A stretch of 64,000 bases of DNA from Diphasiastrum complanatum. Lineage: Eukaryota; Streptophyta; Lycopodiopsida; Lycopodiales; Lycopodiaceae. The notes under the pieces were generated by a model. It was given only the letters and a program-made list of their open reading frames with translations, had not been told where the DNA came from and did not search any database. The stretch is from the NCBI GenBank assembly GCA_029204225.1, contig CM055094.1, forward strand, positions 67,168,536 through 67,232,535, given 5' to 3'. The position numbers were made by a program, and so were the translations under genes. The stretch's first letter is position 1. Every line of letters starts with the position of its first letter. Shown here one piece after another: positions 1 to 10,719 of this stretch.

Positions 1-238
1 TCCTGAACAAACCTAGTTTGATATTTTTATCTGTGCTTTGGTGCTGTACGCTGCCAAGAGAAATTAGTACTTTTGGAAGAATTTTTACATGTAATGTGCA
101 CATGCTTCTAGTTCTATATTGCACATGAGAAGTGTGTGTGCCGACCTCCCAGTTAAGTTCAACTCCTTCCACAGAGGTTAACCAAACGTTACAGTTCATT
201 GTATGATATATGTTCTCCTGGTTGGTTGAACTTCAGAA
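1..238. other. Left flank, no gene seen
   Basis: No coding block recognised. The last bases (232-238, TTCAGAA) match those in front of the central spacer of the hAT palindrome at 5517-5523. This stretch could therefore be the diverged 3' part of a further element whose terminal segment follows, but the rest shows no match I can see. Confidence 0.3.
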
Positions 239-607
239 TGATTCAGCTAGGTTTTTGTTCAGCATGGTTTTAGTTCCGTTTGTTGTGAATCGTGATCAGA
301 GAGAGAGAGATAGAGAGAGGGAGAATCAGAGAAAGGGAGATTCCTGCTATGTTCACTAGGAATGCCCCAATGTGTTCTCTTTTTTTTTATATGGGATGTA
401 GCTTTAGCGTAAAGGGACCATCCTGCACCTGAAACAGTCGGCAAACTAGACAATCATATTCCCCTCGATCAAAGATTTCATCGGATACCCATATTGCACA
501 AAAAAAATTCAAAAAAAAAATCGATTTTACACGATTCTGGGAAAATCCCGAATCGCGAATCGGGATCGCGATTCTGATCGCGATTCGCGAATCGCGCTGC
601 AACTATG
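239..607 (+). repeat. hAT 3'-terminal segment, outer copy (segment X)
   Basis: This 369-bp segment recurs in direct orientation at 5524-5897 with only scattered differences. Its last ~70 bases are full of the self-complementary motif GAATCGCGATTC and it ends GCTGCAACTATG. Read from the other strand that end is CATAGTTGCAGC, which fits a hAT-type terminus (A at position 2, G at position 5). In plant hATs, subterminal repeats of this kind bind the transposase. Here the segment sits next to a terminal segment of the other type (616-975) rather than next to a transposase arm. Confidence 0.6.
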
Positions 608-615
608 AGCCAAAC

Positions 616-975
616 TACGCTCGATTTGGTTGCCTACAGCTCAATGTCAACAATTGCAAAAAATCAAGCCTACACTTACCAGATATCGAAAATTGGTGCT
701 TTCGCTCTCCACGAAGCTCAGACCCACCCGGCTCCGTGCACACCAACTCCGTATCGTCGAGTAGATGCCTGCCAAGTATTCACTTGCGAAGATTGGACGC
801 CCACAGCTCTCAGAAAAGAAATTTGCCTCCTCCACTGCTGGCGCGGTTCTGTGCGCGAGGAGGAGGCCGAAAATCGGGTTTCTGATTTTTTTTTTTTAAC
901 GATTCTGTCCACGATTCGCAGAATCGCGATTTCCCGAATCGCGAAGTTGGCGAATCGCGATTCGCTGCAACTATG
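616..975 (+). repeat. hAT 5'-terminal segment (segment Y), flipped
   Basis: This 360-bp segment recurs at 10364-10719 in the same orientation and ends in the same GCTGCAACTATG. It is bracketed by the inverted 8-mers AGCCAAAC (608-615) and GTTTGGCT (976-983). For the transposase that follows on the plus strand, a normal 5' end would read CATAGTTGCAGC inwards. Here the segment is backwards, so this element end appears flipped in place. Confidence 0.55.
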
Positions 976-1546
976 GTTTGGCTCTAGACCACCTTTCTTC
1001 ATGCCCACAATGATTTTTACAGCATCAGTTTCAGCCGTCACGACACGCCTAGCGAGATTTGAACACCACATTCCAAATGCTTGTGTATTTTGGCCATTTT
1101 CACAGAATGGCTTGTTGGAAACCGAGTGAGGTGATGTCTGAGCCTAGAATGCATTTCCACATGCTTGCACAGACTTCTATGACCTCCGTTCCGCCCGTCT
1201 ACATCCGTATCACAAATTTCAATTTTCATGCCCTGAACCATCGTGCAAACATCTGCTAGGGGCGCGGTTTAGGCCCACACTACACTCCTTTATGCCTGCA
1301 TGGACTCCGACGCTAACGTCAGTCGCCTGTTATCCCTCATACAGAAATTATTCTATCCCACGCCCTAATCTCATGTTCTTCTTTGGCACTTAATATAATG
1401 TGTGAATTGGAATCGTTCTGATGTATGCTCTGGTATTTTGAGCTCTATTTGAGCTCGGTAATGTTGTTCAATGCAATGTATTTTTTTTTCTACTGAATGT
1501 TTGCCTGATTATTTGTTGTTTGCAGGTTTAGGGTCGTGTTGATACG

Positions 1547-4500
1547 ATGCCAGTGCGGGACCGAGGCCTTTGGGCCGAGGTTGAGCTTACCGACGGGGAT
1601 GTGGGCACACACCATGGCTCAGGCACCCACAGATGGAGATGCTTGCATTGCGGTGGTCACTTCACGGGATCACTCACCAGGGTTAGGGCTCACTTGCTGC
1701 GGGTCAGAGGGCCAGATGGGCGGACATTGGGCATATATGATTGCCCCATGATTTCTGATGAGGATCTGCAGAGGTTGTCTACCATGTACGGGCCCGGTAC
1801 TGCATCACAGGGTTCTAGACAGGGACAGGCAGCAGGAGCAGCTATAGGCAGGCATGCAGGAGGGCTCACAGGCAGACAGGCAGGGCCTACCATGGATATT
1901 GGGCCTAGTACATCACGGGCAGGGCATGGTACAGCTGCAGGGCGTAGTACATCATGGGTTGGGCATGGTACAGGTGTAGGGCCGAGTACATCACGGGCAG
2001 AGCATGGTACAGCTGCAGGGCCCAGTACAGCACGGGCAGAGCATGGTTCAGGTGCAGGGCCTAGTACAACACCTTCAGTTCCATCCGCAACAGCAGCAGG
2101 ACCATCAGATGAGCATGTTGGTTCAGCAGCAGCGGGTGCTTCTCGACCCTCCTCGACAGCAGATGCACCACATGCTTCGGCAGATGTTGCCAGAGAGAGT
2201 GACACACCCACGGATCAGCCATCCGTTGGGCATGCTAGACCACGAGCACCATATACACAGCAGAGAGGGGTTAGGCCCAGGCAGCAGACCCTTGATCGAT
2301 GCGGCTGGCAGAGAGAGCAGCAGGCGCGTTGCACTCGACTGTGTGGCCAGTTCTTTTACGAGTGCGGCATTGCCTTTGCTGTTGTTGACACTTGGGTGTT
2401 CAGGGAGTTCTGTGCACAGATGGCGGTCGTGGATGCTATGTGGAGAGGTTGCTTCGTCAGGAGGAGGAGACCATCACGCGGGAGTTGAGTTCCATTCGCT
2501 CAGCTTTGCTGCAGTAAGTAACTTGTCTTTGTAATCTCTTTGCATGTGTTTAGGATTTACTGGTGTCGTAATTTTTGCATGTAGCTAATGGGTGTTTTGC
2601 GGCAGGTATGGATGCACGATATTGAGCGATGGATGGACCGACATTCGTCGGCGATCCATCATCAATGTCTTGGTTTCTTGCCCGCTTGGCACAGTATTCC
2701 TACGTGGCGTGGATGCCACTCGAGGTGGTGACGCCATCACAGTCGATTTCATATGGGAGGTCATTAGAGATGTTATTGCTGACATCGTAGAAGAGCACGT
2801 GGTTCAGGTTGTCACCGACAACGCCTCGAACTGCAAGCAGATGGGCGAGATTATGATGAGGGAGCACCCCAGCAGTGTGTGGACACCCTGTGCTGCACAT
2901 TGCGTAGACTTGCTCATCCATGACCTGTGTGCGCTTCCATGGATCAGAGAGGTATAGTTTGTTCTATTTGCTATGCTTTCTTCCTTCGATGGTGCTAACC
3001 ACATCTCAACTACTGTCTAAACTTTTTTACTGGGTGTTTGTGTTGCAGATCACTTCTACGGCCATGCCCCTGGTCACTTTTGTCAACAGGAAGAGGCGTG
3101 TGTTGGCCTTGTTCCGTACCTTCTCCACCCTAAACCTGAAGGAGTCCGCACCCACACGCTTTGCGTTTTACTTCTTGGTGCTAGAACGATCGGTGGTGGT
3201 GAAGGATGCATTGCAGCGGATGGTTTCCAGCGTGGCCTTCCGGGACTTTACAGACCTCCCCCGTTCGGCATTTTTCCAGTCCATTGTGTACGGCGACGAG
3301 TTCTGGAGAGCTGCTGAGGAGATTAGTGGGATCCTACTACCCATTTACAGAGTGTTGCGTCTGGTAGACCGTGAGGGGTGCACCCTCGGTCTCATTTATG
3401 AGTTCATGGAGCGCATCGGCGAGGGGATTCTGTTGTCAGCCTTGGACGAGCATAGTTATGACTCTTCAGTGTCTAGTTTGTTGTTTCTCACTCGAGTCTG
3501 ATGCGTTTCTTTTATACTATGGTTTAGTGATTGTTGTAATTTGTCTGCTACAGGAGGCGCGAGATCTCACACATCTGGGAGGCCAAATGGGACTACTTCC
3601 ACCGACCCACCCACGCCGTAGCCCACATGTTGCACCCCTTGTGGCGCTCTACACGAGAGAGGGACGATCCGGAGCTGCACCGGGGATGGGTGGAGTACAC
3701 GGAGCGCGTATGGCCCGGACCAGGTACGTGTGAGAAATCGTTTGGTAGCAATGTTACTGCAGTATTGTACTCATTGGTAGTGTCTGAATTTGAGGGTTCT
3801 TACATGTGCCATGTTTTTCCTTTTGCCAATAGGTCCGATGCTGGCAAACATTGCAAGCCAGCTGCTCGCATTTGAGCGCTTCCAGTTTCCTTCTGATGGA
3901 GAGCAGAGTCGGCGGAGGGAGGATCAGCTGAGGCCCGTTGCATGGTGGTGCATCCACGGGCGCAGCACAGGTGACTTGAGGCCATTGGCTGAGAGAGTCC
4001 TTGCACAGGACTGTTCTGCTGGAGCTTGTGAGCGGAATTGGAGCACCTGGGCCTTGTATCACAGGCAGAAGAGGAACAAGTTGTCCATCGAGCAATGTAG
4101 GCGGTTGGTGTTTGTGAACACCAACGGCCGTATGCTGAGGCGCACACGAGGAGAAGGTCAGATGCTCGAGGTGAGTCACATCATCACCCCTTTTTTCTTG
4201 GTATGCTTTGATGAATTGATTTGCTTTCAAAATATGCAGTGAGTTGCACAATATCTGCCTAACAACAAATGTATTGTTTTTTGTTGCAGGTGGACCCCGA
4301 CACTTGCTTGGTGGATTCGATAGCTGCTGCTTCTCGGGCACCACCCACACAGGAGGAGATGGATGATGAGATCCATAGAGAGCTCTACAGACAGGCACAG
4401 GCTGACGCACGGGCTTTACGGCAGCAGAGGAGGGCAGAGAGGCAGAGGGAGAGGGCTGAGGAGGGAGATGACGAGGTCTCGGAGGGTGGAGAGATGCTCG

Positions 4501-5063
4501 GGGCAGACTATGTGGAGGAGGAGTGGGTTGAGGGAGATACAGAGGAGGATGAGGAGATGTGGGCGGAGGCACAGGGGGATGACCTGGCTGACCTGCTGGT
4601 GGACCCTGATGCAGAGACAGAGGAGGAGCCAGCCATTCCTGCACGTAGGCCTAGGGGGAGATCTAGAGGTTCTAGGAGGGGGGGGCTGAGTACTCTTTTT
4701 GTAGACAGTAGTGGAGCATCACAGGCAGTCGTTGGCCAGACATCATCACAGTGGATAGGGCCATCCCAGGGCGTAGGGTTACGGCCACCTGACACACAGG
4801 CACGACGAAGTAGACACAGGGCTGGGGGCAGCCAAATGGGGGCCAGAGGAGGGGAGAAAGGCAGAGGCAAAGGCAGAGGTAGAGGCAGGGAGAGGGGGGT
4901 GGTCCAGAGCCAGGGCACACAGCAGGGATCCAGAGCACGCAGCAGAGCTAGGGCCACACCACGACATATGGCTCCCTCCAGTTCCGATTCATCTGCGGAC
5001 CCATGGGATCTGCAGTCCACAGATTCGGATGATTTATCCTACCATGACTCTGACGAGCCTTAG
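1547..5063 (+). pseudogene. BED-DUF659-hAT transposase, copy 1
   Basis: The product is a hAT-superfamily transposase, acting in the nucleus. The exon model by GT/AG sites and frame is 1547-2513, 2606-2951, 3049-3455, 3554-3723, 3833-4170 and 4290-5063. Exon 1 has a BED zinc finger (CLHC followed by a spaced H and C) and then a Gly/Ser/Thr-rich repeat tract. Exon 2 is a classic DUF659 block (SDGWTD, VVTDNASNC, WTPCAAHCVDL). Exon 5 has the hAT dimerisation region (ERNWSTW, LVFVNTNGR). Exon 6 is an acidic then Arg/Gly-rich tail. Two defects show. The reading frame shifts once near 2425-2435, where family-like sequence continues in another frame up to the donor at 2514. The intron 3 donor at 3456 reads TT instead of GT. 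The frameshift is shared with copy 2, so it predates the duplication, or is an exon boundary I do not recognise. Confidence 0.8.
1901..2070 (+). repeat. 39-bp in-frame minisatellite in transposase exon 1
   Basis: Units begin at 1901, 1940, 1979 and 2018, with a partial unit at 2057. Each encodes 13 residues of the type GPSTSRAGHGTAA. The length is a multiple of three, so copy-number change keeps the frame. The same array is present in the other arm at about 9243-9412. It forms the flexible linker between the BED finger and the DUF659 core. Confidence 0.85.
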
Positions 5064-5232
5064 TTATATAGTTTTCATTACGTTCATGGAACATCATTGT
5101 ACCTCTTTTTGGTGCCATGTGGCCCGATATTATATATTATGATGATCCTATTCACAGCATTGTCGTGATTCAGTATTGTTCTTTGTGGTTTAAGTTCAGT
5201 AACTTCGGTTTTATGGTTTATGATTTATGGTT

Positions 5233-5478
<246 letters not shown>

Positions 5479-5523
5479 GGTTGTTTTGTCAAAAAATGTT
5501 TCATTTAAGGCTAAAGTTCAGAA

Positions 5524-5897
5524 TGATTCAGCTAGGTTTTTGTTCAGCATGGTTCTAGTTCCGTTTGTTGTGAATCGTGATCAGAGAGAGATAGAGAGAG
5601 GGAGAATCAGAGGAAGGGAGATTCTTGCTATGTTCACTGGGAATGCCCCAATGTGTTCTCTTTTTTTTATATGGGATGCAGCTTTAGCGTAAAGGGACCA
5701 TCTTGCACCTGAAACAGTCGGCAAACTACACAATCATACTCCCCTCGATCAGAGCTTTCATCTGATACCCATATTGCACAAAAAAATTTCAAAAAACAAA
5801 AAAAGAAATTCGATTCTACACGATTCTACGAAAATCCCGAATCGCGAATCAGGATCGCGATTCTGAATCGCGATTCGCGAATCGCGCTGCAACTATG
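5524..5897 (+). repeat. Central spacer of the palindrome (segment X copy)
   Basis: This 374-bp direct repeat of 239-607 lies exactly between the two inverted arms. It is bracketed by inverted 8-mers GTTCAGAA (5516-5523) and TTCTGAAC (5898-5905). In the plus orientation it is a proper 3' end for copy 1 (…GCTGCAACTATG), but it is reversed relative to copy 2, so the two transposons share one terminal segment. Recombination between the arms could flip it. Confidence 0.75.
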
Positions 5898-5931
5898 TTC
5901 TGAACTTTAGCCTTAAATGAAACAATTCAAC

Positions 5932-5943
5932 CACACACACACA

Positions 5944-6014
<71 letters not shown>
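5932..6014 (+). repeat. (AC)n(TC)n microsatellite
   Basis: A short AC run leads into a TC run to 6014. It is the inverted-arm counterpart of the 240-bp GA tract at 5234-5475, but only about a third as long and with an AC block at one end. Confidence 0.9.
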
Positions 6015-6018
<4 letters not shown>

Positions 6019-6184
6019 TATAAATCATAAACCATAAAACCGAAGTTACTGAACTAAAACCACAAAGAACAATACTGAATCACGACAATGCTGTGAATAG
6101 GATCATCATAGTATATAATATCGGGCCACATGGCACCAAAAAGGGGTACAATGATGTTCCATGAACGTAATGAAAACTATATAT

Positions 6185-9100
6185 CTAAGGCTCGTCAAAG
6201 TCATGGTAGGATAAATCATCCGAATTGTGGACTGCAGGTCCCATGGGTCCGCAGATGAATCGGAACTGGAGAGAGCCATATGCCGTGGTGTGGCCTTGGC
6301 TCTGCTGCGTGCTCTGGATCCCTGCCGCGTGCCTTGGCTCTCGACCACCCCCCTTCCCCTGCCTCTACCTCTACCTGTGCCTCTGCCTCTGCCTCTGCCT
6401 CTCTCCCCTCCTCTGGCCCCCATCTGGCTGCCCCCAGCCCTGTGTCTACTCCGTCGTGCCTGTGTGTCAGGTGGCTGTGACCCTACGCCTTGGGATGGCC
6501 CTACCCACTGTGATGATGCCTGGCCGACGGCTCCTGTCTACAAAAAGAGTACTCAGCCCCCCCCTCCTAGAACCTCTAGGTCTCCCCCTAGGCCTACGTG
6601 CAGGAATGGCTGGCTCCTCTGTCTCTGCATCAGGTTCCACCAGCAGGTCAGCCAGGTCATCCCCCTGTGCCTCCGCCCACATCTCCTCGTCCTCCTCTGT
6701 ATCTCCCTCAACCCAGTCCTCCTCCTCTACATAGTCTGCCCCGAGCATCTCTCCACCCTCCGAGACCTCGTCATCTCCCTCCTCAGCCCTCTCTTTCTGC
6801 CTCTCTGTCCTCCTCTGCCGCCGTAAAGCCCGTGCGTCAGCCTGTGCCTATTTGTAGAGCTCTCTATGGATCTCATCATCCATCTCCTCCTGTGTGGGTG
6901 GTGCCCGACTTAACTAGAGCAACCTATAAAAATGTCTTAATATAGAAACTCATTTGCCAAAGTCCTTGTACCAAAAGTTTTTTTACAAGGAGCAGCATCT
7001 ATCGAATCCACCAAGCAAGTGTTAGGGTCCACCTGCAACCAAAAACAATACATTGTTGTCAGGCAGGTATTGTGCAACTCACTGCATATTTTGAAAGCAA
7101 ATCAATTCATCAAAACATAGCAAGAGAAAAGGGGTGATGATGTGACTCACCTCGAGCATCTGACCCTCTCCTCGTGTGTGCCCCAGCACACGGCCGTTGG
7201 TGTTCACAAACACCAAACACCGCTCGATGGACAACCTGTTCCTCGTCTGCGTGTGATACAAGGCCCAGGTGCTCCAATTCCGCTCACAAGCTCCTGCAGA
7301 ACAGTCCTGTGCAAGGACTCTTTCAGCCAATCGCCTTAGGTCACCTGTGCTGCGCCCATGGATGCATCACCATGTAACGGGCCTCAGCTGATTCTCCCTC
7401 CGCCGATTCTGCTCTCCATCGAAAGGAAACTAGAAGCTCTCAAATGCGAGCAGCTGGCTTGCAATGTTGGCCAGCATCGGACCTGTTGGCAAAAGGAAAA
7501 ACATGGCACATGTAAGACCCCTCGAATTCAGACACTATCAATGAGTACAATACTGCAGTAACATTGCTACCAACCGATTTCTCACGTACTTGGTCCGGGC
7601 CATACGCACTCCGTGTACTCCACCCATCACCGGTGCAGCTCCGGATCGTCCCTCTCTCGTGTAGAGCGCCACAAGGGGTGCAACATGTGGGCTACGGCGT
7701 GGATGGGTCGGTGGAAGTAGTCTCATCTGGCCTCCCAGATGCGTGAGATCTCGCGCCTCCTGCAACAGACAAATTACAACAATCACTAAAACATAGCATA
7801 AAAGAAACGCATCAGACTCGAGTGAGAAACAACAAACTAGACACTGAAGAGTCATACCTGTGCTCGTCCAAGGCTGACAACAGAATCCCCTCGCCAATGC
7901 GGTCCATGAACTCGTAAATGAGACCGAGGGTGCACCCCTCACGGTCTACCAGGCGCAGCACTCTGTAAATGGGTAGTAGGATCTCACTAATCTCCTCAGC
8001 AGCTCTCTAGAACTCGTCGCCGTACACAGTAGACTGGAAAAATGCCGAATGGGGGAGGTCTGTAAAGTCCCGGAAGGCCACGCTGGAAACCATCCGCCGC
8101 AATGCATCCTTCACCACCACCGATTGTTCTAGCACCAAGAAGTAAAACGCAAAGCGTGTGGGTGCGGGCTTCTTCAGGTTTAGGGTGGAGAAGGTACGGA
8201 ACAAGGCCAACACACGCCTCTTCCTGGTGACAAAAGTGACCAGGCGCATGGCCGTAGAAGTGATCTGCAACACAAACACCCAGTTAAAAAGTTTAGACAG
8301 TAGTTGAGATGTGGTTAGCACCATCGAAGGAAGAAAGCATAGCAAATAGAACAAACTATACCTCTCTGATCCATGGAAGCACACACAGGTCATGGATGAG
8401 CAAGTCTACGCAATGTGCAGCACAGGGTGTCCACACACTGCTGGGGTGCTCCCTCATCATAATCTCGCCCATCTGCTTGCAGTTCGAGGCGTTGTCGGTG
8501 ACAACCTGAACCACGTGCTCTTCTACGATGTCAGCAATAACATCTCTAATGACCTCCCATATGAAATCGACTGTGATGGCGTCACCACCTCGAGTGGCAT
8601 CCACGCCACGTAGGAATAGTGTGCCAAGCGGGCAAGAAATCAAGACATTGATGATGGATCGCCGACGAATGTCGGTCCATCCATCGCTCAATATCGTGCA
8701 TCCATACCTGCCGCAAAACACCCATTAGCTACATGCAAAAATTACGACACCAGTAAATCCTAAACACATGCAAAGAGATTACAAAGACAAGTTACTTACT
8801 GCAGCAAAGCTGAGCGAATGGAACTCAACTCCCGCGTGATGGTCTCCTCCTCCTGACGAAGCAACCTCTCCACGTAGCATCCACGACCGCCATCTGTGCA
8901 CAGAACTCCCTGAACACCCAAGTGTCAGCAACAGCAAAGGCAATGCCGCACTCGTAAAAGAACTGGCCACACAGTCGAGTGCAACGCGTCTGCTGCTCTC
9001 TCTGCCAGCCGCATCGATCAAGGGTTTGCTGCCTGGGCCTAACCCCTCTCTGCTGTGTATATGGTGCTCGTGGTCTAGCATGCCCAACGGATGGTTGATC

Positions 9101-9766
9101 CGTGGGTGTGTCACTCTCTCTGGCAACATCTGCCGAAGCATGTGGTGCATCTGCTATCGAGGAGGGTCGAGAAGCACCCGCTGCTGCTGAACCAACATGC
9201 TCATCTGATGGTCCTGCTGCTGTTGCGGATGGAACTGAAGGTGCTGTACTAGGCCCTGCACCTGAACCATGCTCTGCCCGTGCTGTACTGGGCCCTGCAG
9301 CTGTACCATGCTTTGCCCGTAATGTACTCGGCCCTCCACAAAAACCATGCCCAACCCATGATGTACTACGCCCTGCAGCTGTACCATGCCCTGCCCGTGA
9401 TGTACTAGGCCCAATATCCATGGTAGGCCCTGCCTGTCTACCTGTGAGCCCTCCTGCATGCCTGCCTGTAGCTGCTCCTGCTGCCTGTCCCTGTCTAGAA
9501 CCCTGTGATGCAGTACCGGGCCCGTACATGGTAGACAACCTCTGCAGATCCTCATCAAAAATCATGGGGCAATCAGATATGCCCAATGTCCGCACATCTG
9601 GCCCTCTGACCCGCAGCAAGTGAGCCCTAACCCTGGTGAGTGATCCCGTGAAGTGACCACCGCAATGCAAGCATCTCCATCTGTGGGTGCCTGAGCCATG
9701 GTGTGTGCCCACATCCCCGTCGGTAAGCTCAACCTCGGCCCAAAGGCCTCGGTCCCGCATTGGCAT
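6185..9766 (-). pseudogene. BED-DUF659-hAT transposase, copy 2
   Basis: Same six-exon gene as copy 1, read on the minus strand: exons 9766-8800, 8707-8362, 8264-7858, 7759-7590, 7482-7151 and 7032-6185. The BED finger, the DUF659 block (SDGWTD, VVTDNASNC) and the C-terminal dimerisation motif (ERNWSTW) are all recognisable. The intron 3 donor is intact here (CAG then GTATGAC, 7857 downward), unlike copy 1. Damage specific to this copy: a TAG stop (7430-7432) and a TGA stop (7367-7369) in exon 5, a 6-base in-frame loss in exon 5, a foreign ~80-bp insertion in exon 6 (6909-6988) and a 1-base deletion near 6230. It also carries the frameshift of exon 1 seen in copy 1. It cannot make a full transposase. 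Confidence 0.8.
6909..6988 (-). other. Small insertion in transposase exon 6 of copy 2
   Basis: About 80 bp absent from the matching place in copy 1 (between the equivalents of GCCCGA and AGCAGCA). It is AT-rich and ends in a small inverted repeat (CTTGTA … TACAAG). I see no clear target duplication. It could be a fragment of a miniature element or filler DNA from break repair. Confidence 0.6.
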
Positions 9767-10363
9767 CGCATCAACACGATCCTAAACCTGCAAACAACAA
9801 ATAATCAGGCAAACGTTCAGTAGAAAAAAAATACATTGCATTGAACAACATTACCGAGCTCAAATAGAGCTCAAAATACCAGAGCATACATCAGAACGAT
9901 TCCAGTTCACAAATTATATCAAGTGCCAAAGAAGAACATGAGATTAGGGCGTGGGATAGAATAATTTCTGTATGAGGGATAACAGGCGACTGACGTTAGC
10001 GTCGGAGTCCGTGCAGGCATAAAGGGTGCAGTGTGGGCCTAAACCGCGCCTCTAGCAGATGTTTGTACAATGGTCCACGCCTAAACCCTAAAAAGTATGG
10101 AATCAGGGCATGAAAATTGAAATTTGTGATACGGACGTAGACGGGCGGAACGGAGGTCATAGGAGTCTGTGCAAGCATGTGGAAATGCATTCTAGGCTTA
10201 GACATCACCTCACTCAGTTTCCAACAAGCCATTATGTGAAAATGGCCAAAATACACAAGCATTTGGAATGTGGTGTTCAAATCTCGCTAGGCGTGTCGTA
10301 ACGGCTGAAATTGACGCTGTAGGAATCACTGTGGGCGTGAAGAAAGGTGGTCTAGAGCCAAAC

Positions 10364-10719
10364 TACGCTCGATTTGGTTGCCTACAGCTCAATGTCAACA
10401 ATTGCAAAAAATCAAGCCTACACTTCCCAAATATCGAAAATTGGTCGTTTCGCTCTCCACGAAGCTCAGACCCACCCAGCACTGTGCACACCAACTCCGT
10501 ATCGTCGAGTAGATGCTTGCCAAGTATTCACTTGCGAAGATTGGACGCCCACAGCTCTCAGAAAAAAAATTTGCCTCCTCCACTACTAGCGCGGTTCTAT
10601 GCGCGAGGAGGCCGAAATTCGGGTTTTTGCTTTTTTTCTTTTAACAATTCTGTTCACGATTCGCTGCAGCGCGATTCCCGAATCGCGAAGCTGGCGAATC
10701 ACGATTCGCTGCAACTATG
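10364..10719 (+). repeat. hAT 5'-terminal segment (segment Y copy)
   Basis: Direct repeat of 616-975, preceded by the same 8-mer AGCCAAAC (10356-10363) and ending GCTGCAACTATG at 10719. Read on the minus strand it is CATAGTTGCAGC followed by GAATCG-type repeats and then the transposase of copy 2, so it is that copy's normal 5' end. The next 8 bases outside (GTACTTGG) find no partner at the other outer end. Confidence 0.65.

Larger units (their letters stand above)
5898..10363 (-). mobile_element. hAT (DUF659) transposon, right palindrome arm
   Basis: Reverse complement of the left arm over its whole length, with point changes, small indels, one ~80-bp insertion (6909-6988) and a shorter microsatellite. 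The transposase reads toward the spacer, so the two genes are convergent. Its 5' side is joined to the terminal segment 10364-10719 in the expected orientation for a hAT end. Confidence 0.8.

Noticed and set aside
1690-2211. An antisense alanine/proline-rich protein over transposase exon 1
   Set aside because: It is the shadow of the repeated, GC-rich BED exon on the other strand and appears in both arms for that reason.
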